A DNA stretch of 64,000 nucleotides, taken from Desulfonema magnum (GTDB lineage Bacteria > Desulfobacterota > Desulfobacteria > Desulfobacterales > 4be13). The DNA lies in NCBI RefSeq assembly GCF_017377395.1, contig NZ_CP061800.1, positions 7,963,778 through 8,027,777 on the forward strand. Direction: 5' to 3'. Within the stretch, counting starts at the first letter, position 1, and every line of letters starts with the position of its first letter. The notes beneath the pieces are model-generated. The model did not search any database, was not told the origin of the DNA, and was given only the letters and a program-made list of their open reading frames with translations. Position numbers and translations under genes: made by a program. Positions 26,689 through 35,807 of the stretch are shown here, piece by piece.

Positions 26689-28146
26689 TCATAAATTCCA
26701 AAGACATAAAGTTGCATAAGCTCTGTATGGCCGCCAATGTTCAGCCATCTTTCTTATGTCTTTTTCTGATGGCGTGCTGCCGTCTTTTGCAAGCGCTCTG
26801 GCAACGCCCAAATCGCTGGCAGGAAAGCTGTCAGGCATTCCCAGTCCTCTCATTGCGACATAATTGACTGTCCAATCACCGATACCTTTCAGCGCTGAAA
26901 AATCTTTATGAAACTGATCAAAGGACTGATTGGCCGTCAGCCTTACCTCCTTATCCAGAATCGCATGTGCGGCAGCTTTTATCGTGGCTTGTCTGATTTT
27001 GCTCACCCCAAATCCGTCAAGCTCCGAATTCAATAGTTCTGACGGATTGGGAAAGAAATAATCCAAACCATGAGGAAAGCTTTTATCGCTTTTTATCGCA
27101 GCTTTTTTAACGAGTCTTGCCGCCAAAGTTGTAGCAGCCTTTACGGAAATCTGCTGCCCCAGAATTGCCCTCACAAGAAACTCGAACGGATCAAAGGCAA
27201 CTGGCAATCGCGGCACATGGCCGTTCTTCATTCCCTTTGACAAAAGTTCGTGTTTTGCAAATTTTTCGTTTATAAGCCTGAAGTCGGTATCAAGGTCAAA
27301 AACCTTACGGACTCTGTTATAGATATCCATGTAGCATTTTATATCATCACAGCCAATTCTCAGTTCCAAGGCAGATTGTTCAGGGCTGTCTGTCACGGTA
27401 AAGAACCCTTTTGCATGGTCTGTTCTGAATGTTCTGCCATAACTGTTCTCCGTAAACACTTCGACACCTTCCATTGCCCTTTGTTTCATGAAGGAGAACG
27501 TCTGCCTGAAATCAAATGGCTTTTTATATCTCAGTAAAAGCGTCGTGTTGCCGGAGGCGCTCTTTTCATTAAATGATTCTTTTCTGACCATGGTGGGGGG
27601 TTTTCCAAAGACCGCTTTAAACACATCGTTAAATTGCCGAATCGAACCAAAACCCGATGCAAATGCGATATCTGTTACAGACTGATCTGAAAAGATGAGG
27701 AGTTTCTTGGCAAAAAGAGCTTTGTGATACTTTGCTATTTTAACAGGCGGCACGCCCAGATTATCAATAAAAAGCTTTCTCAGATATCTGTCTGAGACAA
27801 GAAGTTCTTTTGACAGCTCACGGATGGAATGATAATTCAGATAACCGTCACAGATCATTTTCAGCGCTGTGTTCACAACATATGTGCCATCCGGATTCCC
27901 GTTATAATACTCTGTGGAAATATCCGGCCTGCACCTGAAACAAGGTCTGAAACCCTGCTCAAGCGCCTCAAACATGGTGTTGAAATAGATGACATTCTCC
28001 TCTTTTGCAATGGGAGACGGGCACGACGGTCTGCAAAAAATACCTGTTGTTTTTACTCCGAAAAAAAAAGTTCCGTCAAAGTTTTTATCTTTCTTTATTC
28101 TGGCTATGCTGAACGCTTTATCCATATCAGTGTTATATTTCATCAT
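26689..28146 (-). CDS. alkA: Ada-AlkA fusion: methyl-sensing regulator and DNA glycosylase
   Basis: A 485-aa fusion. The N-terminal Ada zinc domain has four metal cysteines (C38, C42, C69, C72; FCRPSCPSP and FRPCFRCRPD). One of these accepts methyl from phosphotriesters and switches on DNA binding. An AraC-type helix-turn-helix follows (about 100-190; DIAFASGFGSIRQFNDVFKA). The C-terminal half is an AlkA-like 3-methyladenine glycosylase: AlkA_N beta domain, LPVAFDPFEFLVRAILGQQI, and the helix-hairpin-helix GIGDWTVNYVAMRG with the catalytic Asp in FPASDLGVARAL. This three-domain arrangement is known in several bacteria. It is probably autoregulated with ogt downstream. No clear Shine-Dalgarno; the ATG at codon 8 is an alternative start. 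Confidence 0.94.
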   Translation of the reverse strand: MMKYNTDMDKAFSIARIKKDKNFDGTFFFGVKTTGIFCRPSCPSPIAKEENVIYFNTMFEALEQGFRPCFRCRPDISTEYYNGNPDGTYVVNTALKMICDGYLNYHSIRELSKELLVSDRYLRKLFIDNLGVPPVKIAKYHKALFAKKLLIFSDQSVTDIAFASGFGSIRQFNDVFKAVFGKPPTMVRKESFNEKSASGNTTLLLRYKKPFDFRQTFSFMKQRAMEGVEVFTENSYGRTFRTDHAKGFFTVTDSPEQSALELRIGCDDIKCYMDIYNRVRKVFDLDTDFRLINEKFAKHELLSKGMKNGHVPRLPVAFDPFEFLVRAILGQQISVKAATTLAARLVKKAAIKSDKSFPHGLDYFFPNPSELLNSELDGFGVSKIRQATIKAAAHAILDKEVRLTANQSFDQFHKDFSALKGIGDWTVNYVAMRGLGMPDSFPASDLGVARALAKDGSTPSEKDIRKMAEHWRPYRAYATLCLWNL

Positions 28147-28303
28147 TATTTGGGTAAAACCCGAAGAGAGTTCAATGGTCTGTTTCCTAATGTTTTTCTT
28201 ACCTTCTTTAATTTATGAACTATATTCTTTAAAAAAACTTTGCAAGCGGTTTTCGGATATGGCATTATTTTTATGTTATTCAGAGATGACACAAAAAAAT
28301 ATA

Positions 28304-28685
28304 TTCTGATTATAACGGATTTTGGGGAGGCCGGTCCGCACCCTGAGCTTGTCGAAGGGGGCCGTTTCGACAAGCTCAACGAGCAGGTCAGGGCGGGGCC
28401 GTTTCGACAAGCTCAACGAGCAGGTCCGGGCGGGGCCGTTTCGACAAGCTCAACGACCGGTCCGGGCGGGGGCCGTTTCGACAAGCTCAACGACCGGTCC
28501 GGGCGGGGCCGTTTCGACAAGCTCAACGACCGGTCCGGGCGGGGCCGGGCGGATCTGCGGGCGGTTTCCGTTTACCCGCCCCGGGCCTGTCCGATGAGAC
28601 CTTTCGGAGCATCCGGAACATACGTCTTTTTTCCGTGTGTTCGGCGGTTTTCCCGGGGCCTCCCCAAAATCCGTTATAATCAGAA
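28304..28685. mobile_element. MITE family A (A1) with internal 37-bp tandem repeat
   Basis: A 382-bp element with matched ends TTCTGATTATAACGGATTTT and its inverted copy ending CAGAA, followed inward by GGGGAGGCC and its complement. It is flanked by TATA on both sides, fitting a 4-bp target duplication. The interior holds five copies of a 36-37-bp unit (starts at 28361, 28398, 28435, 28472 and 28508) around GCCGTTTCGACAAGCTCAAC with CCGGTCCGGGCGGG linkers. No transposase is encoded. The ORFs crossing it are artefacts of the repeat. Confidence 0.85.
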
Positions 28686-28728
28686 TATATTGAATGATAC
28701 ATTGGTCAGAACTCTGACGATTTCTTTT

Positions 28729-30411
28729 CTATCTCAGTATCTTTTCCAAAATGACCTTTGTTATCATATATGTTGGCCGGATGCCTTCCTTGCCCATGCT
28801 CCCCGAGGCAAGGGTCTGGCCGCCCACAAGGGGATTATCAGACGCATAGTAGGCATATCGGACTTTCACATCACTTGAAATATGTCCTCTGAGAATCGCG
28901 GCACTGATCGCCCGCTGATAATGTCCGCCCTCCATTTCCAATCCTACCGCGTTCCAACTGGTTGCCTGAAATTTTTTAAGCACATCCCTGTTTTGAAGCG
29001 ATGTGCCAAGAACCGTGACAATCACTCCGGTATAGACATCTATGGAACTGTCAAAATCTTCTTTTTTCAAATCATTTGTCACAATATAATTGTGCGGCGT
29101 TCCTTCAAAAACATGACCGGTGGCGAGCATGATATCTCCTTTTTTACCGGGGAGAATACCTGCTTTCCCCATGACAGATACAGATTCTATATTAAACTTT
29201 AAGAGACCCTCGCCTGTGTCAAAGGGACTCAGAAGTTCGTCCATGACCTCAAACGCCTGGGTTCCGAAGGCATAGTCCATGACCAGAAGCACCGGCTTTT
29301 CTGACTCTGTCTCCGGCATGTTCACACGGATTTCAGGGTGGAAAGCCACAGACCCGAGCAAAGCCATATCAATTAACTGGCAGTCAATATGGGCTCCGGA
29401 TTCATCAGGGAGTTCATATAATCCGTGATTCCGGGCATACTTTCCGACGTCATCTGTTTTTCCGCGAATCATCTGAAAGAAATCGTAAATATCCTCGTAA
29501 GCTCCGTTCTGGTCGGATGTTTTCACAGCAGAATAGCCATATAATGTATTTATCACACTGTGCATGTTTGCGCTGATGATGTGGACCGGCCGTTCCTGTA
29601 ATCCGAGACTGATAATTTTTTCTTTGATGGATGTGGCCCATGTTTCAGCATATTGGTGATGCCCGATCATATCCTGAAGAGACGGAGTAAAATAAATGAG
29701 GAGTTCATTATCCCTTGAAATCTTTTCGTCCGCGATACGATTTCCAAGTCTGTAAATGATTTGGAAAAGCCCCCTGTTACTTTTTGCGCTTTTCCTGCCT
29801 TTTTCAAGATATTCATACGTGGCTCTGGTTTCATGATAACTTCTTCCCAAAATGATACTCAGATTCCAAATGGCCCTGTCCAGATCACTGCCATTCAGCT
29901 CATCTCCTTTGAGTGCGTTTTCTTCAAGGTTTCTCCATTCTTTGGTGGTATTACCGGATTTACCGTACATCTGATTGTATATTTTTTCCGCTTCTATATT
30001 GAGAAACGTGATATGCGTCAGAATGTCATATATTTCACTCAGACCCCTTGTTATCACAAAACAGATCTCTTTCTCACTCACACGATAAGAGGTTCTTCTC
30101 CGCTTGAGAGGCATCACCTTCTCAAATGAAGTATCTTCAAAATCTTCCTGCGCCGTGAGGATAATTCTCGTGCATTCTTCAATCCCCCGGGGGAGTCTGT
30201 CTGTGACATATTCCAACCCCTTCAGTTCAATAATTCTCGGATCATTCATGCTCCCGTATATCTCGGGACTGAACATTTTTAATGCCTCGGCAAGCGTCTG
30301 GCCGGAGATGCCGGAAGGTTTGTAATAGCCTCTTAACGCGAACGCGTCTGCGATGATCTCAAAAGTTCTGATGGCATTTCTTGCTTTCTGGGCTTTGGTT
30401 AATTCCTGCAT
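28729..30411 (-). CDS. large protein with nucleosidase-like C-terminus (DUF6909 candidate)
   Basis: A 560-aa soluble protein. The N-terminal 250 residues are helical (EIIADAFALRGYYKPSGISG; LLIYFTPSLQDMIGHHQYAE). The C-terminal third resembles the purine nucleoside phosphorylase/nucleosidase fold: KPVLLVMDYAFGTQAFE, SVSVMGKAGILPGKKGDIM, VLGTSLQNRDVL and WNAVGLEMEGGHYQRAI, the last like the DMEG substrate loop. I think this is the DUF6909 family but cannot search to confirm. The ATG at 30411 has GAGGAG 7 nt upstream. An ATG five codons earlier overlaps that site and is unlikely. Function unknown; transcribed alone, bracketed by two MITE copies. Confidence 0.7.
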   Translation of the reverse strand: MQELTKAQKARNAIRTFEIIADAFALRGYYKPSGISGQTLAEALKMFSPEIYGSMNDPRIIELKGLEYVTDRLPRGIEECTRIILTAQEDFEDTSFEKVMPLKRRRTSYRVSEKEICFVITRGLSEIYDILTHITFLNIEAEKIYNQMYGKSGNTTKEWRNLEENALKGDELNGSDLDRAIWNLSIILGRSYHETRATYEYLEKGRKSAKSNRGLFQIIYRLGNRIADEKISRDNELLIYFTPSLQDMIGHHQYAETWATSIKEKIISLGLQERPVHIISANMHSVINTLYGYSAVKTSDQNGAYEDIYDFFQMIRGKTDDVGKYARNHGLYELPDESGAHIDCQLIDMALLGSVAFHPEIRVNMPETESEKPVLLVMDYAFGTQAFEVMDELLSPFDTGEGLLKFNIESVSVMGKAGILPGKKGDIMLATGHVFEGTPHNYIVTNDLKKEDFDSSIDVYTGVIVTVLGTSLQNRDVLKKFQATSWNAVGLEMEGGHYQRAISAAILRGHISSDVKVRYAYYASDNPLVGGQTLASGSMGKEGIRPTYMITKVILEKILR

Positions 30412-30499
30412 GGCAACACTCCTCATTATGTGTGCTTGTGATTACCAAACGAGATGAAATTTATGTTTTTTTAATCACTGCCTGTGTCATAAAAAAAGA

Positions 30500-30832
30500 C
30501 TGATTGTAACGGATTTTGGGGATGCCCGGGGTTTTTTCCGCGGTATCGGGCAATATGACAGCGGACAGGAGGATGAAACGGATGTCCCGGCCCGGAATAT
30601 CCGGTAAATCCTTAAATCCGATGTCATATTCGCGGGCCTCCCCCGAATCCGTTATAATCAGAAAACCCTGCTGATTGTAACGGATTTTGGGGATGCCCGG
30701 GGTTTTTTCCGCGGTATCGGGCAATATGACAGCGGACAGGAGGATGAGACGGATGTCCCGGCCCGGAATATCCGGTAAATCCTTAAATCCGATGTCATAT
30801 TCGCGGGCCTCCCCCGAATCCGTTATAATCAG
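30500..30832. mobile_element. two adjacent MITE family A copies (A2 and A3)
   Basis: Two 162-bp copies (30500-30661 and 30671-30832) separated by 9 bp. They are almost identical; one visible difference is ATGAAACGG versus ATGAGACGG. Each has ends CTGATTGTAACGGATTTTGG and CCGAATCCGTTATAATCAG. The pair is framed by an outer inverted repeat, ACTGCCTGTGTC at 30478 and GACACAGGCAGT at about 30838. A-rich flanks (AAAA) could be a shared target duplication, suggesting the pair moved as a unit or duplicated after insertion. There is no coding capacity. Confidence 0.85.
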
Positions 30833-30916
30833 AAAAAAGACACAGGCAGTCCTTCACAATTAGTGATGAATGAGATTCAGTGTACTAATATGGAGAGGAC
30901 AAAACAGAATTCATCC

Positions 30917-31348
30917 TCAGCTTTGCAGGACGAATGAAATATATTTTCCTTCATAACTCTCTGATGGCGGAATGCTTTTAAAACAGATATTCCCGCTCTG
31001 ATCCAGAGAGACTATTTTCGCGGGACCTTTCAAGTTTCGATGTTCCTGTTTTTCTATTCGCCGTATGAGTTCTCTCTCTGCCATACGGCCGTCCTTTGGC
31101 TCTTCTTTGGAATGAAAAACGCCCACATCCTTGGCAAGAAGAATCAGATACTCCACATTTATTTGCTGATATTCCTGATTTATCGGTGTGTTATCATTCT
31201 GAGCGTTCTCAATGCGCTTTTTTAAATCTGCAATGATCTGTTTCCATGCTTTGACGGGATATTCTTCTCCGGATTGTTCCAGACGTGCAACTTTCTCTTC
31301 TATATCAATAAGCTCGCAACTCATGGCATAGACGGACTGCTTTTTCAT
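30917..31348 (-). CDS. hypothetical coiled-coil protein
   Basis: A 143-aa hydrophilic protein, not recognised. Residues 10-90 are predicted helical from heptad-like spacing (IDIEEKVARLEQSGEEYPV, IIADLKKRIENAQ). The C-terminal part is more beta-like (GPAKIVSLDQSGNICFKSI). A GGCAGAG-type site precedes the ATG. An ATG at codon 9 is also possible. It sits between two mobile-element zones, and nothing nearby indicates a role. Confidence 0.5.
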   Translation of the reverse strand: MKKQSVYAMSCELIDIEEKVARLEQSGEEYPVKAWKQIIADLKKRIENAQNDNTPINQEYQQINVEYLILLAKDVGVFHSKEEPKDGRMAERELIRRIEKQEHRNLKGPAKIVSLDQSGNICFKSIPPSESYEGKYISFVLQS

Positions 31349-31418
31349 TTTGCTCTGCCTGTTGTATCATTCATATTTGTAATGTTGTCTGAGAGAACCG
31401 GGGCTTCACTGCCATTAA

Positions 31419-32903
31419 GTTACTAAAGTATAATCGTTTTTTAATTCTACATATTTAATATCAGTATGTTATGGAACTTATTTTTGGAAAATTAGATGCA
31501 AGTTATTGAAATGAAATGGTTATACGTCCCACAGTTCCCTCCTGGGCAGCTTTACCGCCGTGAGGAAACTTATTTTCCGGGGAAACTGATGACGAAAAAG
31601 ACCCGCGATCAGACCCGCTGTTGCAACGCACGACAGATGAGATCGGATCGAACCGATTTTCCGGAATCCGGATTTGCCAAGCAGCAGATATTGCTTGTAA
31701 TATTTGAAATGCATTTCGATTTTCCATCGTCTCTTATAGCATTTGTGAATTCTCACCGCATTGTAGAAAGATTTGTTGCAGATAAGCACGTCACAGATGG
31801 TTTTTCCGTTACTCAGGCGGCGTCGGCGGAGTATGAGAACCACTTCGCCATAAACATGGTGATGTGCCTTAATCCGCTGATAAAAATGATCTTTTTCCAG
31901 ATATTTCCACTGACGTTCCGCCACCTTTTCTATAATTTCCGACGGCGTCAGCAGTTCCTCCTCAAATTCGAATTTATGTCTGTTGTCAGCTTTGCTGACA
32001 ATTCGGAATCCGGCGGCATCGGCGGCATTCATAACTTTCTGCACATGATACGCGCTGTCGAAAAGGAGTTCGACCTCTCCGAGGTCGCAGCCCCGGATGT
32101 CGCATGCTTTCTTCAGGCGCATAATCTCGTCCCGCACGATATCGTTTTTCGGGCGATGGTCAGGATGCTCCGCAGGCAGCCACAGAACAAAGGAGAGCGG
32201 GATCACCGTGTCGCCGGAAACTGCCAGCATGAGGACGAAATTGCAGCCCATGATGTAACGGTCTTTGGCGTTGTCAAAAAATTTATGAATGAATTCCATA
32301 TACTTACCGGATTTCTCGGCTTTTGTGTCGTCAAAAATGATCCGGATCCGTCTGCGGCTCCGTGTCGTGGCGTCGGAAATGCCGAAATTCCGGAGGAGTT
32401 CGAAAAACAGGGGCATGGCCAGCATGCGGAGCAGTCTTTCAAATGCTTCCGGGTGCCGCATCAGAAGTCGGTAAAGTGTGCGAAGACCTCCGCCGTATTT
32501 TCCGCTGAGTTCGTTAAGTGTGTCCTCCTCCAAAAAAGGGAGAAGAATGAAAACCCATATCCGCTGATACAGATGCGGAGATTTGTGATAAGGAAAACCG
32601 GCTCCGATAACGAGAAATCTCAGAGTTCTGCCGGTCAGCCGTCTGATCAGTCCCGAACATTTTGTTTTTTTTGCTCTTCTGCCCATTTTATCATCTCCTT
32701 TTTTTTTCTGTTGAAATTTCAGTATATACCTCAATTATTATATACAGAATATGAGAGCGAAAAAGCAAGAAAAAATACAGAAATACGGAGACCGGAAATA
32801 AATATTTTATATTCAATAAGTTGCATAACATGTGATCAAAAAGTGTTTTGTAACTTACTGATAATAAATAACAAGAATAAAAAGAGTGGTATACTTTAGT
32901 GAC
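31419..32903. mobile_element. IS element, about 1.49 kb (IS4-type DDE)
   Basis: Ends are GTTACTAAAGTATA at 31419 and, inverted, GTCACTAAAGTATA ending at 32903. Internal sequence next to both ends is AT-rich and similar. It carries one leftward transposase gene. At its right end the element cuts another transposase reading frame after CYVTK. The other part of that frame is not found beyond the left end, and the flanks (CCATTAA versus GTAACAC) show no target duplication. The insertion has therefore probably been followed by a deletion on the left. Confidence 0.82.
31520..32686 (-). CDS. IS4-type DDE transposase
   Basis: A 388-aa transposase. The acidic triad is visible as Asp in IRIIFDDTKAEKSGKY, Asp in VELLFDSAYHVQKV, and Glu in the YKRRWKIEMHFKYYKQ block, which is the Y-x2-R-x3-E signature of IS4-like DDE enzymes. 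The ATG at 32686 has AAGGAG 8 nt upstream and begins MGRRAKKTKC. A longer frame to 32734 lacks such a site. It appears intact. The long rightward frames over this gene are shadows. Confidence 0.9.
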   Translation of the reverse strand: MGRRAKKTKCSGLIRRLTGRTLRFLVIGAGFPYHKSPHLYQRIWVFILLPFLEEDTLNELSGKYGGGLRTLYRLLMRHPEAFERLLRMLAMPLFFELLRNFGISDATTRSRRRIRIIFDDTKAEKSGKYMEFIHKFFDNAKDRYIMGCNFVLMLAVSGDTVIPLSFVLWLPAEHPDHRPKNDIVRDEIMRLKKACDIRGCDLGEVELLFDSAYHVQKVMNAADAAGFRIVSKADNRHKFEFEEELLTPSEIIEKVAERQWKYLEKDHFYQRIKAHHHVYGEVVLILRRRRLSNGKTICDVLICNKSFYNAVRIHKCYKRRWKIEMHFKYYKQYLLLGKSGFRKIGSIRSHLSCVATAGLIAGLFRHQFPRKISFLTAVKLPRRELWDV

Positions 32904-33485
32904 GTAACACGGATATTCCGTCTGTTCCGCTGTCCGGATGACAAGATTCGCCATCCGGGTCACTATGGTCGGTTCTCCTCCGATTTTTATGTCATGGCGT
33001 TTCGCACCGACACCTTCATGAATCTGTCCGTGAAGCGGAAGACAGAAAGCTTTTTCGGAGCAGCCGACAAGGAGGCCCGCGTATCCGAAGTGATGTCCGT
33101 TTATATTGTCGCCTTTGCCGCTGTTCTCAGAATCCTGATGCAAAAATTTCACGCCCGGCATCTTCGAGGATTCTTTCGGTATTTTTATGCCGTCTCCTAT
33201 GAGAAGGGGGTGTCCGTTGAATTTAATGAGAGGATAGCGGCTGACAGCTGTCCGTGTCCACCGGCTCATAAGTTCCTCCGAGTCCCGCGAGGAAGCCCGA
33301 AAAAAGCGCGGCATCGGGTCATAACATGCCGGATACAGCATAAGCCACCGGATAATGCTGCTTATTCCGTGATGGTCGAATCGGATTATGAGACCGAAAA
33401 TAACAATCGAAAACCAGGAAAAAGCAGCCTTGCGGGAAAAGCAGCTACGGAATTCCGAGATGACAGATTCAATAATATTAATCAT
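32904..33485 (-). pseudogene. truncated transposase, 5' part only
   Basis: N-terminal about 194 residues of a second, unrelated DDE transposase. The ATG at 33485 has AAAGGAG 8 nt upstream. SIVIFGLIIRFDHHGISSII and PLLIGDGIKIPKESSKMPG, the latter with the first catalytic Asp, are typical of an IS4/IS701-like protein. It runs as far as EYPCYVTK, where the 31419-32903 IS begins. No downstream part with the remaining DDE residues is present, so it is dead. A family A MITE (33515) sits 30 bp before its start codon. Confidence 0.85.
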
Positions 33486-33514
33486 AATAACGACTCCTTT
33501 TATAATTGAATTTA

Positions 33515-34039
33515 TTCTGATTATAACGGATTTAGGGGAGGGCACAACATCCTGAAATTATTATGCCGGAAGATGCCGTTTTCCCCGCATGTCATTCCGG
33601 GGAAAATTTTAAAAAGCCTGTGCCCGTGCAATGGTTCGGACAGTTTTTAACGGCGGATTCCGTAAAAACCGCCCTGTTTCCGGAATCGGAAAAGTTACAT
33701 TTTTTGTAAGTTTTTATTGCTTTTAATTTAAGACAGTTATACAAAAACTTACAAATTTTGTAAGTTTTTCCTTTTGAAAAAAATGACAAAATTTGCAGGA
33801 AATTTTTCAGATCGGAGCCGCATTTTATTTCATGTCAGCCCGGAAGCTGACATGCGAATAAATACGGCAGGCCTGTAAAATAAAAATGATATCATAAGGA
33901 TAAGTTCTGTCTCAGTGAAATTTGTCTGCAAAAACTGTCCGAACCATTGAATCCTTTGCCGCATAAACGGCGGGTTCCGGGTTGAAATCGGAATGACAGT
34001 GCCGCCGGGAAGCCTCCCCTAAATCCGTTATAATCAGGA
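33515..34039. mobile_element. MITE family A (A4) with a family C element nested inside
   Basis: A 525-bp element with ends TTCTGATTATAACGGATTTA and inverted TAAATCCGTTATAATCAGGA, flanked by TTTA on both sides (4-bp target duplication). Inside lies a second inverted-repeat element (C1, 33629-33949) with 20-bp ends CAATGGTTCGGACAGTTTTT and its complement. Inside that is a palindrome AAAAACTTACAAA/TTTTGTAAGTTTTT near 33752. The related C2 element is at 60711. The 65-aa frame at 33592-33789 is not convincing as a gene. Confidence 0.8.
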
Positions 34040-34754
34040 TTTAATTTCTCCTCGCACTCTCTTTAACGAGATACAACCTGAGTGGAGCGAAGAGGCTGTG
34101 CTGATGTATAATATGGCTTCATCTTTGGGCGAAGATTCTGTTTTTGCAGGCTCTTTAAAAGAACACGGATGGAGAGTACCTGTCAAATCAAAGATGTTTG
34201 TACAGGTAAACCATTCTGAAATATTAGATGAATTTATTTTCGATAATATTCATATCGAACTTTAATACGGAGGAAAAGACGGTGCCAGAATTTTTCAGAT
34301 AGGCCCGGATACGTTAAAATCAGATTTTCCAGAGAACAGCATAAAATTTTTGTTCCCGAAATTAAAAAATGTAATCTTTTATGAAGCTGGAATTCCTGAC
34401 ACAAAAACTGCCAAAGAGAGCATTGTCCGGTTTATTGACAGTCTGATTTATGAAAAAGACAGGAAAAGCAGCGAGGCATATTCAGTCACACAGGATATTT
34501 TAAATTCGGTTTTTCAGGATTTCGACCTGCAAATCGAATTTAAGGAGCCTGACAGAACCAAAGAAGTTTCATTCAGGAACACCCGGGCTGAGAAAATAAA
34601 AATAGAAGAACTGTCAGGCGGGGAACAGGAACTTATAACAAAGGCTTTCTCATTATATCTTGCCGAAGTCAGGGACAGCATCATTTTAACTGACGAGCCG
34701 GAAAGTTCACCGCGCCCCAACTGGCAAAATCTTTGTCCAAACCAATCTGCATGA
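34040..34754 (+). pseudogene. decayed AAA-family ATPase (RecF/SMC-like)
   Basis: A once-continuous frame is broken by an in-frame TAA at 34263 (…NIHIEL, stop, YGGKDGARIFQIG…). Downstream, the ABC-ATPase signature ELSGGEQELITKAFSLYLAE and a Walker B-like IILTDEPE followed by PNWQ identify the C-terminal end of an overcoming-lysogenization-defect/RecF-like AAA ATPase. The usual LHP after the Walker B has become SSPRP, and the frame ends early at PNQSA. The N-terminal P-loop part is absent, cut where MITE A4 ends at 34039. It is followed by a NYN nuclease gene 107 bp away, so it may have belonged to the same defence-like cluster. Confidence 0.65.
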
Positions 34755-34861
34755 CTGGCAAATCAGGCCATAATGCCAAATCTTACCAGGAAAAGCAGGC
34801 GGGCGGAATATTCAGGATTTAACACAGGAACAAACAACGTTAATGAAAGGAGCTATTTTCT

Positions 34862-35620
34862 ATGATAAACCAACAAACAACCATTGGTACTTTGCGAATT
34901 GCTTTGCTTATTGACGGTGACAATGCCCAGGCCGCTCTGATCGAAGAAATATTAGCTGAAACCAGCAAATACGGCTTAATGACCATACGCCGTATTTACG
35001 GGGACTGGACCACACCCAATATGGGCAGTTGGAAAGAAAAGCTCCATACTTATGCAATTCATCCGATTCAGCAATTCCGATATACAACCGGTAAAAATGC
35101 CACTGACAGCGCAATGATCATAGATGCAATGGATATACTTTATTCAGGTTGTGTGAACAGCTTCTGCCTGGTATCAAGCGACAGTGATTACACACGGTTG
35201 GCAACACGCATTCGGGAAAAGGGATTTTTTGTCATGGGGATTGGAAAGAAAATGACTCCCCGTGCTTTTGTCAATGCGTGTGATGTCTTTGTCTATACAG
35301 AGAATCTCATTTCTCACGGACAGGATATTGCTGAAGCCATTAAACCGGAAAAGAGTGCTGGTCCGATTAAATCGGATCCGGTTCCGCTGCTTAAAAATGC
35401 CTTTGAAATGGCGGCACAAGATGAAGAATGGGCATCTTTGGGAATGATGGGAACATATCTGCGTCAGATTGATCCGAGTTTCGACCCTCGCACATACGGA
35501 CACAAGAAGCTTTTAACACTGATTCAGGAACATCAGGAAATTTTCGATGTGAAAAAAGTCAAAAAAAGATCAGATGACACCTCTGTGGTGTATTATGCCA
35601 AATTACGCACGGAAATCTGA
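34862..35620 (+). CDS. NYN-domain RNase with C-terminal LOTUS/OST-HTH-like domain
   Basis: A 252-aa protein of the LabA/MARF1-like type. The N-terminal NYN (PIN-fold) domain has RIALLIDGDNAQ with the metal-binding Asp, KNATDSAMIIDAMDILY with Asp, and FCLVSSDSDYTRLATRIRE with the Ser-Asp-Asp cluster, consistent with metal-dependent RNA cleavage. From about residue 175, PLLKNAFEMAAQDEEWASLG and PRTYGHKKLLTLIQEHQEIF form an OST-HTH/LOTUS winged helix, thought to bind RNA. AAAGGAG lies about 11 nt before the ATG. It is the first intact gene of a set including a small protein and a Rad50-like ATPase. It may serve in RNA turnover or as a defence effector. Confidence 0.87.
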   Translation: MINQQTTIGTLRIALLIDGDNAQAALIEEILAETSKYGLMTIRRIYGDWTTPNMGSWKEKLHTYAIHPIQQFRYTTGKNATDSAMIIDAMDILYSGCVNSFCLVSSDSDYTRLATRIREKGFFVMGIGKKMTPRAFVNACDVFVYTENLISHGQDIAEAIKPEKSAGPIKSDPVPLLKNAFEMAAQDEEWASLGMMGTYLRQIDPSFDPRTYGHKKLLTLIQEHQEIFDVKKVKKRSDDTSVVYYAKLRTEI

Positions 35621-35807
35621 ACCCGTAGGTTGGGTTGAGGAACGAAACCCAACATCTCTCTCGGATTTCACGTTGACTTTTCCGGCGAAAAGATTTTAAA
35701 AGAAATTATCCTGGCAAATCCGACAGACGGACCTGTACGGAGATTCCCGGGAGAATTTTTGAACAGAACTGATTTCCTGACATACTGATATTGAGGAATT
35801 TAAAAAA

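Noticed and set aside
28240..28878. 212-aa rightward frame
   Set aside because: It is the translated interior and ends of MITE A1 plus antisense of the downstream gene.
31496..32899. 467-aa rightward frame over the first IS
   Set aside because: Antisense shadow of a transposase with a complete DDE triad.
33515..33545. That the TTCTGATTATAACGG end belongs to the truncated transposase at 32904-33485
   Set aside because: The outer tip of this end faces the transposase gene, the opposite of what an element containing that gene would show, and TTTA flanks on both sides define A4 as a separate insertion.
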